Positions 32,568-41,377 of a stretch of DNA of 64,000 nucleotides are shown here, piece by piece. Each line of letters begins with the position of its first letter. Positions within the stretch are counted from its first letter, which is position 1. Position numbers and translations under genes: made by a program. The stretch comes from JAPOXR01 sp964291445. GTDB taxonomy: Bacteria; Pseudomonadota; Alphaproteobacteria; Rhodobacterales; Rhodobacteraceae. The notes below the pieces were generated by a model. That model was not told the origin of the DNA, made no database searches, and was given only the letters and a program-made list of their open reading frames with translations. Location of the stretch: positions 1,178,001 through 1,242,000 of the forward strand of contig OZ219864.1 of NCBI GenBank assembly GCA_964291445.2. Reading direction: 5' to 3'.

Positions 32568-33051
32568 GGTGCAGCGGAAGGCCCCGTGGAGGTTGAAGCA
32601 GGATCGGCGCCTCCCCGGACTGACTGGAGTTGCCGCGCCATGATACAGCGCAGAAAATGGCGGTCATGTCCGAATTGCCGGGGCAGGGCATCGCCAGGCT
32701 GTCCCGGCCCTGCCGGCGGTCATTGAACGGGTCGGGGCCCGATCCTCAAACCACGGGGCCACCGACAGCGCCGCCAGGCTCACGAATGCGGATTGCCGGC
32801 AGGGCTGACCCGCTGAAGCCCGGTGCCAGCGAGTGCGCGATGATGTCGTGACTGGGCCCGGTTCAGCCCGCTCGCTGCCCCCCGTAGATCGTCGATGCGG
32901 TTGCTGTGAATGCCGCTGCGCAGGGCGATGATGTCGCTGGCCTCATCTGGCTTGACAGGTCCCTGCGTCAGGATGCCAACCCGTCCGGGGGAGAGCAATC
33001 GGCACGGAAGCACGGCAATGCGCCAGCGTCTCGATGAGACGGCATTTGTCG
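32568..33051. other. Gap between the giant gene and the IS21 element
   Basis: About 480 bases with no gene I can support. A minus-strand frame ending at 32943 would join in frame with the frame on the other side of the IS21 element (39353-39720) if the element were removed, so a small interrupted gene is possible, but I do not recognise its product. I found no convincing terminator behind the giant gene. Confidence 0.4.
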
Positions 33052-33056
33052 ACAAG
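33052..33056. repeat. Target-site duplication, left copy (ACAAG)
   Basis: ACAAG directly abuts the TGTCAACGG end of the IS21 element and is repeated at 39353-39357 on the other side. Five bases is a normal duplication length for the IS21 family. Confidence 0.8.
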
Positions 33057-33106
33057 TGTCAACGGTTTTCGCAAAGAGCGGGATCCCGGCGGCAAACCGC
33101 TCTTTT
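33057..33106 (+). repeat. IS21 terminal inverted repeat, left
   Basis: Starts TGTCAACGG, has GCGGGAT about 20 bases in, and ACCGCTCTTTT at 33096-33106, beginning 39 bases from the tip. The right end carries the same three blocks at the same distances in inverted orientation. Confidence 0.82.
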
Positions 33107-33253
33107 CGAGTGCCGCCTCGACCCTTCCGCGTCGCTGATCGCGGCATGCGACGGGGGGTGGAGCCGCTGGAATCGTCACGATAGGGAAGAAGCGCACCCA
33201 TCCTGATTGTCGCTGCATGCAGTCTTGCGGTCAGAGGCGACCCTTCGGGTCCA

Positions 33254-33551
33254 TCATCCTGTCGTTGCGTCGCAGACGATGTCATTCCAGTCGGCGCCCG
33301 CTGGCGGGCGGCGCCGGTCGATGCTGACATGCGGCGGCAGTTGGAGCCGCTGGCGCAGGGTCTCGGCCTGGCGCTCTCCGGCCTCGTCGCCATCCTGCGC
33401 CAGGATGATGGTGGTGACGTTGGGAAGGGTGCGGGCGGCAAGGCCGATCTGCTCGCGTTGTCTTGCCGACGGGGCACCGGCGGTGGAGAGGAAGGCATGG
33501 CTGGCCGGACATCGCTCGATCTGGGCCAGGCTGATTGCATCGACGGCGCCC
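33254..33551 (-). pseudogene. DUF3991/Toprim protein, C-terminal part severed by the nested IS
   Basis: The frame reads GAVDAISLAQIERCP, then FLSTAGAPS, then ILAQDGDEAGER, and ends ADWNDIVCDATTG before a TGA at 33254. The DGD motif in a hydrophobic strand and the closing ADWND are typical of Toprim domains in primase-like, mobile-element-associated proteins. The matching N-terminal part is at 35819-36389. It has no start of its own. Confidence 0.75.
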
Positions 33552-35818
33552 CCGGGCCTATCAATCTATCACACTTGACTCCGTGAATTCTCCTTCCATT
33601 TCGCTGCCGTCCCAGTTCTGCATGGCCTGTATGGCGATGACGGCGTTGGACAGGAACCTGACCCCCTCCCAGAGCTTCTGGGTTCCGGGCAGTGGCTGGC
33701 GCTTCGAGGGGTGGAAGCCGGCCAGCCCGGCCGTCAGCACGACGAAGCGGGCGATGGTCATGTCCGGCGGTCCCCGGGCGACCTTGAAGCCATGATGGGC
33801 GGCGAGGGCGCAGAGCGCGGTGACGTCTTCCCGGGTGACATGCCGTCTGGCCGGCTCGTCCGGTCTCTCGCCGGCAAGCAGGGACAGGTCCCAGACCCGG
33901 AATGCGGTAATGGCGTCGAAGGCGAGGCACTTCCTGAGATCGTCGGCCGCATCGAGGTGGCGGTCCTCGATGCGGGTGCCGGTCTTCAGCGCATGGAAGA
34001 AGCGTTCGATCCGCCAGCGCAGCTCGTACCAGCGCAGCACCGTGCGGGCGGTGTCCTGGCTGGCCCGGCCCTCGGTGGTCAGCAGCATCCAGTGCAGCTT
34101 CCCCTTGCCCTTCCCTCCCTTCCCCGTCGCCGGGCGGCGGGGCGGTCTCTCCTCCAGGGCGGAGACCGCGATCATGCGGATCGGCGCCTCGCCCGCCCGA
34201 TCCTGCGGGGGAAGCAGATCGACCGGCGCGCAGCGCAGCGTCAGCCTCGCCGTTCGGCCCTTGCGCCGTCTCGGCCTGCCGCGGGCAGGGACCACGATCT
34301 TCCGCTCTCCCACCGGCTGCGTCGCCAGGACGTGGTCCCAGAGGCCCGCCTCGCCGCCCGAGGCCAGCGCCACCCGGCGCTTCGAGCCACGGGAGGCCCG
34401 GACCAGCAGCGCCGCCCCGGTCTCCTCCGCACGCGAGATCAGCCCCCAGAAGTCGCCCTCGCGGTCGCAGACCGTCACCACCCTTGTGTCGGGACAGGCG
34501 GCCGCCAGTTCCTGCGCCCGGTCGAGACCGTCCACCCAGCGGGTGCTGTCCTTGCCCTGCGCCCGGCGGAACGCCGCGTCCGCCTCGAACATCCCGAGAG
34601 GCCGGCCCGCGGCGTTCACCGCCACGCCGACATGGGCCAGGATGCCCGAGCTTCCCTTGCCGCCGCCGCCAAGATCATCGAGGCCGGAGGTCTGCGAAAG
34701 GCCGTCATAGTTCAACGTCGTCGTATCCTGCACGGCAAGCACCAGACGCTCGGCGCGGCACCGCTCCACCGTCTGCTCGAAATGCGAATCCAGTATGTGC
34801 TCCATCGTCACCGCCTCGCTGGACAGAAGCCGGTAGGCTGCCATCTGCTGCGATTCCCCTTCCGGGGAAGATCGCCGGCAGGTGCTCGCCGAGGCGCCGC
34901 GTCCATGCCGCGCCCATCTCGGCGATCCGTCGCCTGACCCGGCCGTCGGGGTGGGTGCTCCTTCCATACTCCCGTTCGGCTCCCTTGGTGTACATCGATC
35001 CGGACCAGCCGGAACCCTCTCCGGCCCGCGGCGCAGAACCTGCCGCCAGCCCTCTTCAAGTGGCCTGAGCCAGACGGCGCGGCGCACCCCCGAATGGCGG
35101 CGAGGTCAGCTGCGGGCAGCACTTCCATCCCGCCGCCCGGTAGCTCAGGCCGGAATCTCCGGCCCGGTGAAGCTCCTGCGCCAGCACCGGGCGCTCGCCA
35201 TAGGCCGCCGCCCAGTCATCGGCAATGCGCGCCGTCGCCAGGCGAAGCGCCCGGGAGGCGCCCTTCACGCGGATTCCGGGGAGCAGGAGGAAGCGGTTGT
35301 TGCACACGACCTTGCCGATATTGGCCATTCGGGCATCGGCCGACCAGCCGACCGTCGCGCGGCCCGAGCTGCATCCCCGACGCCGCAAAGCCGATGCCGC
35401 CCAGGGACCCTGTAGCGGACCTGCCCGCCCGGCGGACGTCGACCCCTCCGGGTGGTGCGTCTCGATCATCGCCTGCCCAGCGGCGGCGAGCCGCCGCGTC
35501 CGTCACCGGCTCGAGCGACAGGACGCCGAGTTCCCGAAGCGGACAGGAGACAAGACGATCGGGAAAGTCCACGCCGGGCGCGGGTGCGGCCCGGCCGCCG
35601 TCGGCCTCCGGAAGACGCACAGGCGTGGAAGAAGCTTGCGCGCCGATCGGCAAGGCACGGCCTGCCGGCGGGCCCGAACCAGCCCTCCCTTTCGCAGAAC
35701 TCCCGGGCCAGCGCTCCGCGTCAGCGCGGCCCTTGCAGGCCGGGCCGAACCACTCCCTGTCTCCGCCGAGATCTGACGCATGCCAATCGCATGGCCGCGT
35801 GATTCGCACCGGGTCCGG
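33552..35818 (-). mobile_element. Nested IS4-type element with DruA-like domain, inserted in the Toprim gene
   Basis: The Toprim gene is interrupted after VITEG (minus strand, about 35828) and resumes with GAVDAISLAQIE at about 33550, so everything between is inserted. The proposed tips share CCGG-CC and ATCAC as a weak inverted repeat. The flanks share only GGGC with imperfect continuation, so the exact ends and target duplication are uncertain by several bases. Confidence 0.65.
33561..35800 (-). pseudogene. DUF4338 (DruA-like)/IS4-family transposase, multiply frameshifted
   Basis: The C-terminal 400 or so residues are intact in one frame and show a Tn5/IS4-type DDE fold: first Asp in VQDTTTLNYDG, second in VVTVCDREGDF, and the Y-R-E-K signature in YELRWRIERFFHALK. 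Upstream, pieces lie in alternating frames: a Tn5-like N-terminal segment (RVRRRIAEMGAAWTRRLGEH, about 34885-34960), AVWLRPLEEGWRQVL (about 35040-35085), and a DruA/DUF4338 region with ALAREFCEREGW (about 35680-35715), LRELGVLSLEPV (about 35500-35535), IGFAASGMQLGPRDG (about 35360-35400) and WSADARM-VVCNNRFLLLPGIRV (about 35265-35345). In order these make one DruA-plus-transposase protein, broken by at least four frameshifts. The fusion is ancestral; the frameshifts indicate decay. Coordinates of the start are approximate. Confidence 0.75.
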
Positions 35819-36389
35819 AGTGCCCTCGGTGATGACAAGGGCCTGTAGACTGGCGGCGGTGCCGGCATGAACGACAAACAGGCTGCGCCGCCCGCCGGTG
35901 GCGAAGCGCCTCGTCCGGCGGACCGATCTCGAAGCCGGTCAGCCGGCGGTGGCGGTCGCGATGGGCAAAGAGGACGCGGCCATCGCGGTCACAGCGCATG
36001 ATCGGCCGGCAGGCAAGCGTCTCCCGCCGGATGCCGCGACCGACCAGCCATTGCGGTGCCGGCTCCGGCCTCGCCTGGCGCCACCGGCAGTGGAAGTCGC
36101 CCGCCACCGGCCTCCCGAACCTGGCGCCGATATCGGCGAAGGACAGGCCGCGCCGGAGCAGGAAGTCGATCGCGGTTCCATTGTCGTCGGCATCGAGGGT
36201 GTTGAAGTAGACCCAGTGACCATTGTCGCACTGCCTGGTGACCAGCTTCGGCAGAGCCGGGGCCCGCAGGACCGGGCTGGTGCGACTCGAGGCCCGGCCA
36301 TCGCGGACATATCCCCAGCCGGCGGCGATCTCCTCGAACGGCATGCGCTTGATGGCATCGAAATCAGCGCGGCGCCGGTCATCAGCCAT
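35819..36389 (-). pseudogene. DUF3991/Toprim protein, N-terminal part
   Basis: The ATG at 36389 overlaps the istB stop (ATGGCTGA), so the gene was translationally coupled to istB. The segment GHWVYFNTLDADDNGTAIDF followed by LLRRGLSFADIG is the usual N-terminal zinc-finger-like/DUF3991 entry, and WLVGRGIRRETL then RLTGFEIG follows as in DUF3991 proteins. A frameshift near 35910 moves the reading to RFATGGRRSLFVVHAG and VITEG, where the nested element begins. Such proteins resemble DNA-primase cores and are found on plasmids and integrative elements. Here the gene appears to be a third transposition-operon gene, which is inference from the overlap and from its position inside the IS21 ends. 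Confidence 0.75.
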
Positions 36390-37079
36390 CGCGTCGGAGC
36401 CGCCAGGAATCGCCGTCTATGGCGATGAGCGACGCGCCGTGCATCAACCGGTCGACGGTGCCGGCAATGCCCGAGGCGCTGGGGAACACGTGGTCCCACT
36501 GGGCGAAGGCAAGGCTGGTGGTGACCATGGTCGAGCGGCGCTGGTAGCGTCGCGAGACAATGGCGTAGAGCATGTCGGCATGGCGGCCCTCGAGGCGCAC
36601 GTAGCCGATCTCGTCAAGCACCAGCAGCCGGGGCCGGGCGAGGATCGCCAGCCGACGTCGAAACTCGGTCCGGTCAGCGATCCCGGCCAGGTCATCGAGC
36701 AACTCCGGCGCCGTCTCGAAGCGGACGGTGTGGCCGTGCAGCAGCGCCTGGTGCGCCACATTGGCGGCGATCATGGTCTTTCCGGTTCCCTGTCCGCCGA
36801 CGAGCACCGCGCCCTCGGCGCGCTCGATGAAGCCGAGACTGGCCAGTGCCTCGACATCGGCGCGGTTGATGTCGCGCGGCCATGTCCAGTCAAAATCCGC
36901 CAGCGGCTTGAACGGGGGCAGCCTGGCCCCGGCGCGGCGGCGCTCATAGCTGCGACAGTTGCGGACCCGCTCTTCGCCAGCGATCATCGCCTCGATCCAG
37001 TCGGTGCCGGCGACCTCGGCAGGCGCTCGAGCAGCCCGTGCAGGCCGAGCATCCGGGCGCGCTCCCTGAGCCTGCTCAT
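36382..37079 (-). pseudogene. istB: IstB-like ATPase of the IS21 element (frameshifted)
   Basis: Helper ATPase of IS21 transposition, which binds DNA and presents the target to IstA. Walker A is GGQGTGKT, Walker B is LLVLDEIGY, and VTTSLAFAQW then DRLMHGA is the usual IstB C-terminal region. The expected start MSRLRERARMLGL at 37079 is in a different frame from the body, which begins EVAGTDWIEAM. One base is missing near 37018. With that repaired the protein is about 232 residues, close to family length. Its start overlaps the istA stop as ATGA, and its stop overlaps the Toprim gene, so the four genes look like one operon. Confidence 0.85.
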
Positions 37080-38562
37080 CCCTCCTCTCCCCGTCGCCGC
37101 TTCGAGGGCCGGTCATAGGCACCCAGATCGGTTCGGCGCGGTGAACCGGCAGCGCCGTCGCCATCGACATCGGCGATGCTGACGGCCGGCAATCCCTGCT
37201 CCCGGCGGCGCTCCTCGATGATGGCGCGCACCGTCTCCGGGTGGCAGGAGCCACGCGCCAGCGCGGCGGCGATGGCCCGACCTGAGCTCGTTGCCGCCAT
37301 GGGTGTCCAGGAGGCCGGTCAGCATCCGGGCGCATGACGCGACGTTCCGTCTGCCGGCGCCGGCCAGTGCCAGCATCTCCTCCGCCCTCGGCACAACCGG
37401 TCGCGGATGCTCATGGATTTGCCGTGTCGCGTGCGGGCGGCAATTGCCCTGGCATGACCAGGATCGCTGATGCTCCGCTGCCTGTCGTAGCAGCGCCGAT
37501 GGACCGCCACCTCGCGGGACCCATCCAGAAGGCGCACCGTGTCGCGGGTGGCGGCCAGCGTCAGCCGCCTCCCGGCATGGTCGGGTGGAACGGAGTAGTC
37601 ATTGGCGTCGAAACGGGCATAGCAGGTCTTGCCCTACCGCACGGCGCGGATCTCCTCGCACGGGAAGGGCGCCGCCGGCAGCTCGATCAGCATCGACCTT
37701 TCCCTGGCGAAGCTGTCGCCGACCGACAGGCTGTCATTGCCCGGCAGGGGACGATCGGCGGCAATGCCGAAACACCAGTCGCGGGCGGCGGCGTTGAGCT
37801 CATCGAGCGGGACCGAGATATCGCGCCCGGCAAAGAAGCCGGTTCGCGCGAATCCGACCTGCCGTTCCACCCGGCCCTTCTCCTGGGGATTTCGCGGCCA
37901 TGCGGCAACGGGCTCGAAGGCGTAGTGGGACGCCAGGGCAAGCAGCGTCGATGGAAGGTGACGGCCTTGCCCCGGCGGGCGATCACGGCGCTCTTCAGAT
38001 TGTCGTACAGCAGCCGGCGGGGAACACCGCCAAACGCGTTGAGCGCCTCGACATGGCCGTGCAGGAAGCTGGGCATCCGGGCATCGTGATACAGGCTCAG
38101 GAAGGTCTGGCGCGAATGACTGAGGGTAACGAGGAGCCCCATGAGCTTGCGCTCGGCCCGGCCGATCCTGACGCGCCCGAACTCGGCCCAGTCCACCTGC
38201 GCCTGCTCGGCCGGCAGGAAGTTGAGCCGCATATGGGCGCGGCGCACCCTGGGCGGCCTGAGATCGAGGGCGCGCAGGCTGTGGCGGAAGTGGTCCTCGC
38301 CGCCACCATAGCCCCGCGACCGGACCTGCTGCCACAGCGTGCTGGCCGGCAGGTCCGGCGCCTCCTTGAGTTGCTCCCTGATGAAGGGGATGAAGGGATC
38401 GATGAGCTTCGGTCGGGGCTGCCGCTCCTGTTCGCCCTTCAGCAGGGCCCGCGTCACCGTGCCGTGGTGCAGCCCGAGATGCCTGGCGATGGTACCCACC
38501 GACCAGCCCTCGGCCCGCGACAGCCGGACGATCGTCGCCCGCATCTCCTCGTCGATTGCCAT
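37076..38562 (-). pseudogene. istA: IstA-like transposase of the IS21 element (multiple frameshifts)
   Basis: DDE transposase of an IS21-family element. The start ATG at 38562 is preceded by a strong AAGGAGG (38571-38577). An N-terminal helix-turn-helix (EGWSVGTIARHLGLHHGTVTR) is followed by the catalytic Asp in QAQVDWAEFG, the second in LLYDNLKSAV, and the Glu in NPQEKGRVERQV, which lies in another frame after a shift near 37958. A stop at 37634 and two or more further shifts (about 37390 and 37290) interrupt the C-terminal part (CYARFDANDYSVP, VRLLDGSREV, RTDLGAYD). It cannot be made as a full protein. Confidence 0.85.
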
Positions 38563-38596
38563 CAGATTGTCCTCCTTGCCTGGCCGAATGCCGCGC

Positions 38597-39001
38597 TCAG
38601 GGATCCGCCAGCACCACATGCGAGAGGGCCCGGCCGCAACTGGCGCACCGAAGCGACGATTCGTGCCGCATCCGCGCCGTGAACCCCGCAGCTAATGGCG
38701 CCGATGGCGGTGCGGAAGAGTGGTCCGTAACGGTTTTTTCGTCATCGCCCGCCGGCGTGGCCCCGGCCGCCCGGCGCGCCATCTCGGCCTGGCGGAGCCG
38801 GTAGCGGCGCTGGCGCGCCCGGCCGGTCTCGCGACCCCGTTCGGTGCGCCGGTAGCGCCGGCGGGTCTCGCGGCATTGCTCGATGCGGGACTGCCCGCTG
38901 CAGCTTCCGGAGCAGTACAGCTGCCCGCGGTCGCATGACCGGCAGATGGCGGTCTGCCGATGGCACCGCTTGCAATTGTAGAGACGCCCTGTACGGCACA
39001 C
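38597..39001 (-). CDS. Small cysteine-rich protein upstream of istA
   Basis: 134 residues from a GTG at 39001. The N-terminal part has CKRCHRQTAICRSCDRGQLYC and, just after, CSGSC, a pattern suggesting a zinc ribbon. A very basic helix follows (RRYRRTERGRETGRARQRRY), and a C-terminal CASCG pair. I recall similar small genes next to IS21-type istA genes in Proteobacteria, but no function is known to me. It ends 34 bases before istA in the same direction, inside the IS21 ends. A plausible longer N-terminus (QFDVRVYPRSREGR) lies in another frame just upstream, starting up to 39129, so this gene may also have lost a base near 39000. Confidence 0.6.
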   Translation of the reverse strand: MCRTGRLYNCKRCHRQTAICRSCDRGQLYCSGSCSGQSRIEQCRETRRRYRRTERGRETGRARQRRYRLRQAEMARRAAGATPAGDDEKTVTDHSSAPPSAPLAAGFTARMRHESSLRCASCGRALSHVVLADP

Positions 39002-39302
39002 CGTCCTTCTCGGGAGCGGGGGTAGACCCGGACGTCAAATTGCCTGATAAGGGGCGGGAGTTCGGTCCCCGCGGCCGGCTCGTCGGGTGCGGCGCCGGGG
39101 CTCGTCTTCACATTGAGCCGGCGTCGCATCGCTCATTCCTTCGCATTGGCAGTAGCATCCGGCCGGGCCCGGGCAAAGTCGGCGCCGCTGTAGCGGGGTG
39201 CCGGCACCAGGGAAAAACCGCCGGCACCAGGCCGGTTGGCAGGCCGGGACGGGTCACCGCGGTACAATAGGAGCGAACAACAGGATGGGGAGCGATCCTG
39301 GC

Positions 39303-39352
39303 AAAAGAGCGGTGAATCACCAGAATCCCGCCCTATCTGTTAGCCGTTGACA
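39303..39352 (-). repeat. IS21 terminal inverted repeat, right
   Basis: Read on the minus strand: TGTCAACGG at the tip, GCGGGAT at the same offset as on the left, and ACCGCTCTTTT at 39303-39313, again 39 bases from the tip. Confidence 0.82.
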
Positions 39353-39357
39353 ACAAG
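39353..39357. repeat. Target-site duplication, right copy (ACAAG)
   Basis: Matches the ACAAG at 33052-33056 and lies immediately outside the right tip. Confidence 0.8.
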
Positions 39358-39670
39358 GAGAGTCGGCAGCAATCTGCTCGACCGCCCGCGTCCTTTCGTG
39401 AAGATGACAGCAATTCCCGTGCGCCAGGAGTTGATTTTCCAGTTCGGCCCCGGAAGGGCAGGCCAGTCAGGCAGACGGAGCGGGTCCATGACCAAGATCA
39501 GGAAGCGAACCGTCATGCTGGCGGATTCGTCGTATCGGGCCAACTCGAAGACGCGGTCTCGCTCCTGGAAGGAATGATGCCGGACACTCACCTGGCCGGT
39601 CTGCACCAGTTGGACTTCGTGGCCCGAGCGACCTTGCTTCCGTGATTGCCGCCCTGCAATTGGATCAGAC
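39358..39670. other. Stretch right of the IS21 element without a recognised gene
   Basis: A minus-strand frame (39720 down to the IS21 tip) reads through this region, and if the element and one ACAAG are removed it continues in frame to 32943. I do not recognise the product (it contains MTVRFLILVMDPLRLPDW). It may be the remnant of a small gene hit by the IS21 element, or chance. Confidence 0.35.
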
Positions 39671-39748
39671 TTCCAATCACCAGACTGGTGGATCCCAATC
39701 ATCAGTATCTTGATTCCCAATCGTCATGTGCTCTGCTTCCAATCATCA
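39671..39748 (+). repeat. Four 12-nt direct repeats at an exact 22-nt period
   Basis: TTCCAATCACCA (39671), TCCCAATCATCA (39693), TCCCAATCGTCA (39715) and TTCCAATCATCA (39737) follow consensus TYCCAATCRYCA. Starts are spaced 22, 22 and 22 bases, about two helical turns, so all lie on one face of the DNA. The last ends 16 bases before the ATG of the ATPase pseudogene. This looks like a cooperative protein-binding array. Confidence 0.75.
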
Positions 39749-39764
39749 CGGATTTGGAGCGCAC

Positions 39765-40984
39765 ATGTTTGATCGATTCATCAAGCAGAGGGTGGAGGAG
39801 GCTCTTGGAGACATGCAGGTGGTCCTGGTGACGGGACCGCGGCGGGTTGGCAAGACCACGCTTTTTCATGACATCGGGAGCGACAGGCGAACCTACTTGA
39901 CGCTTGACGACCAGGCGACCCTTGATGCGGCACGCGGCGATCCGGTCGGTTTTGTACGGCAACTGGAATTGGCAACATTGATGAAATCCAGCGGGTGCCG
40001 GAGTTGTTGCTGGCGATCAAGAAATCCGTTGACGACGCCAGGCGTCCCGGGAAGTTCCTGCTCACTGGCTCGGCCAATGTACTGACGATGCCGCGTGTGG
40101 CCGACAGCCTGGCCGGTCGCATGGAAACGATCCAAATGCTGCCATTGGCCCAGGCCGAAATCATCGGCACCGCACCATCCTTCCTGGAGCGCCTGTTCGA
40201 AGGAAAGCTGCAGGACGTCGGCAGCGGGCATGTCGGCGACGACATCATCCACATGGCCATTTGCGGAGGATTCCCCGAAATGCTCAATCGCTAGAGCGAG
40301 CGCCGACGCATGGCCTGGGCGCAATCATATCTCACATCGGTTCTGACACGCGATCTCAGGGACATTGCCGAGATGGCGAAGTTGACCGAACTCCCCCGCT
40401 TCGTCCGATTGCTGGCCGAACATTCCGGACAACTCGCCAATTTTTCCAGAATCGGTGCCGGCATCAATGTCAGCCACAATACCGCGCAACGCTACGTCGC
40501 ACTGCTTGAACAGGTATTCCTGGTCACGGCAGTTCGGCCCTGGCATTCAAACGCGCGCAAGCGTCTCGTCAAGACACCAAAGCTTCACTTTCTCGATTCC
40601 GGCCTGTTGGCGGCAGTGCGGGGTCTCGACTTCGAGCGCGTGACGGGCAATCGTGATTTGTCGGGAGCACTGCTTGAGAGCTTCGTTTACTCGGAGGTCC
40701 GCAAACTGATGACCGCGTCGGATATGTGGCTCACTCTCCTCCATTTTCGCGACCACATGAATCGCGAGGTGGACATCGTCCTTGAGCGCAATGATGGCCT
40801 GGTTGCCGGCATGGAAGTGAAAGCATCCGCAACGGTAAGGTCGAGCGATTTTGGCGGGCTGAGGGTGCTTGCGGAAACCTGCGGAAGCAGGTTCGCATTT
40901 GGCGTCGTGCTCCATGACGGCACCGACGTCATTCCCTTTGGCGAGCGGTCGGCTGCAGTTCCCCTGTCGGCGCTTTGGGGCTGA
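39765..40984 (+). pseudogene. AAA ATPase with DUF4143 domain, broken
   Basis: ATG at 39765 begins MFDRFIKQRVEEAL. Walker A is TGPRRVGKTT (residues about 23-32). The expected Walker B NIDEIQRVPELLLAIK lies in another frame, so there is a frameshift around 39960-39978. The reading then continues through FLLTGSANVL and GGFPEML to an in-frame TAG at 40291, beyond which the same frame carries on (SERRRMAWAQSYL) through the DUF4143 half to 40984, including a nuclease-like end with REVDIVLE and GMEVKAS. Intact relatives are about 400 residues. They are common, patchily distributed genes of uncertain role, some discussed as toxin-antitoxin or defence partners. Both lesions together mark a pseudogene. 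Confidence 0.85.
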
Positions 40985-41377
40985 TTGACCGACTCCCGTG
41001 TCCGGCTGCTCGTGCCACATGATTCGTCCTGCCAGGTTCTCCACAACTTTGCCGGGTCATGGATGCCATTGTTTCGCGGGGTTGGGATATGACTGGCAAT
41101 TGCCGGCCGAGACCGGCCGGGGGAGCGGGGCGCCTTGACCAGACGGTGGCCGTGCGGCGATGGCGGGTGGTCTGGAAGTCTGCTGCCGGACAAGCTAGGA
41201 ACCGGTTGGCGAGAGCCTTCCCCGGGGCCGGTGTTTCCGGGTCTCGTGATGGAGAGCCAGGGTGGCGGCGGGGTGCCCGCCAATAGCTGCATCGCCGCAA
41301 TGTGCCGCCGGTGGGCGATCGGCAGATCGATGCCATGACCGGCGTCGCAGATTCGGGTTCGGCGGCCGGGGCGGCAA
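40985..41377. other. Gap before rarA
   Basis: About 390 bases between the ATPase pseudogene and rarA. No frame resembles a known protein. A GC-rich inverted repeat (CCGGCCGAGACCGGCCGG, about 41104-41121) lies in it, without a T-run. The rarA promoter is presumably here, but no clear box pair stands out. Confidence 0.4.

Larger units (their letters stand above)
33057..39352 (-). mobile_element. IS21-family element with extra genes, containing a nested IS
   Basis: The element begins TGTCAACGG, and its other end reads the same on the minus strand. It is flanked by ACAAG on both sides. Inside, on the minus strand, are a cysteine-rich small gene, istA, istB and a DUF3991/Toprim gene. A second IS of about 2.27 kb (33552-35818) sits in the Toprim gene. 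Without that insertion the element is about 4.0 kb, longer than a typical two-gene IS21 member of 2-2.5 kb. All its genes carry frameshifts, so it is probably immobile unless helped in trans. Confidence 0.85.

Noticed and set aside
32968..33930. A 320-codon minus-strand frame over the left IS21 end
   Set aside because: It reads across both the Toprim remnant and the nested transposase in the wrong frame; the product has no domain and is Arg/Pro-rich.
33711..34937. 408- and 296-codon plus-strand frames opposite the IS4-type transposase
   Set aside because: They are antisense shadows of a transposase with clear catalytic motifs on the other strand.
39671..39748. CRISPR array
   Set aside because: Repeats are only 12 bases with 10-base gaps that are too short to be spacers, and no cas gene is near.
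40291..40293. TAG in the ATPase gene read as an amino acid
   Set aside because: The same gene also has a frameshift, so simple decay explains the stop.
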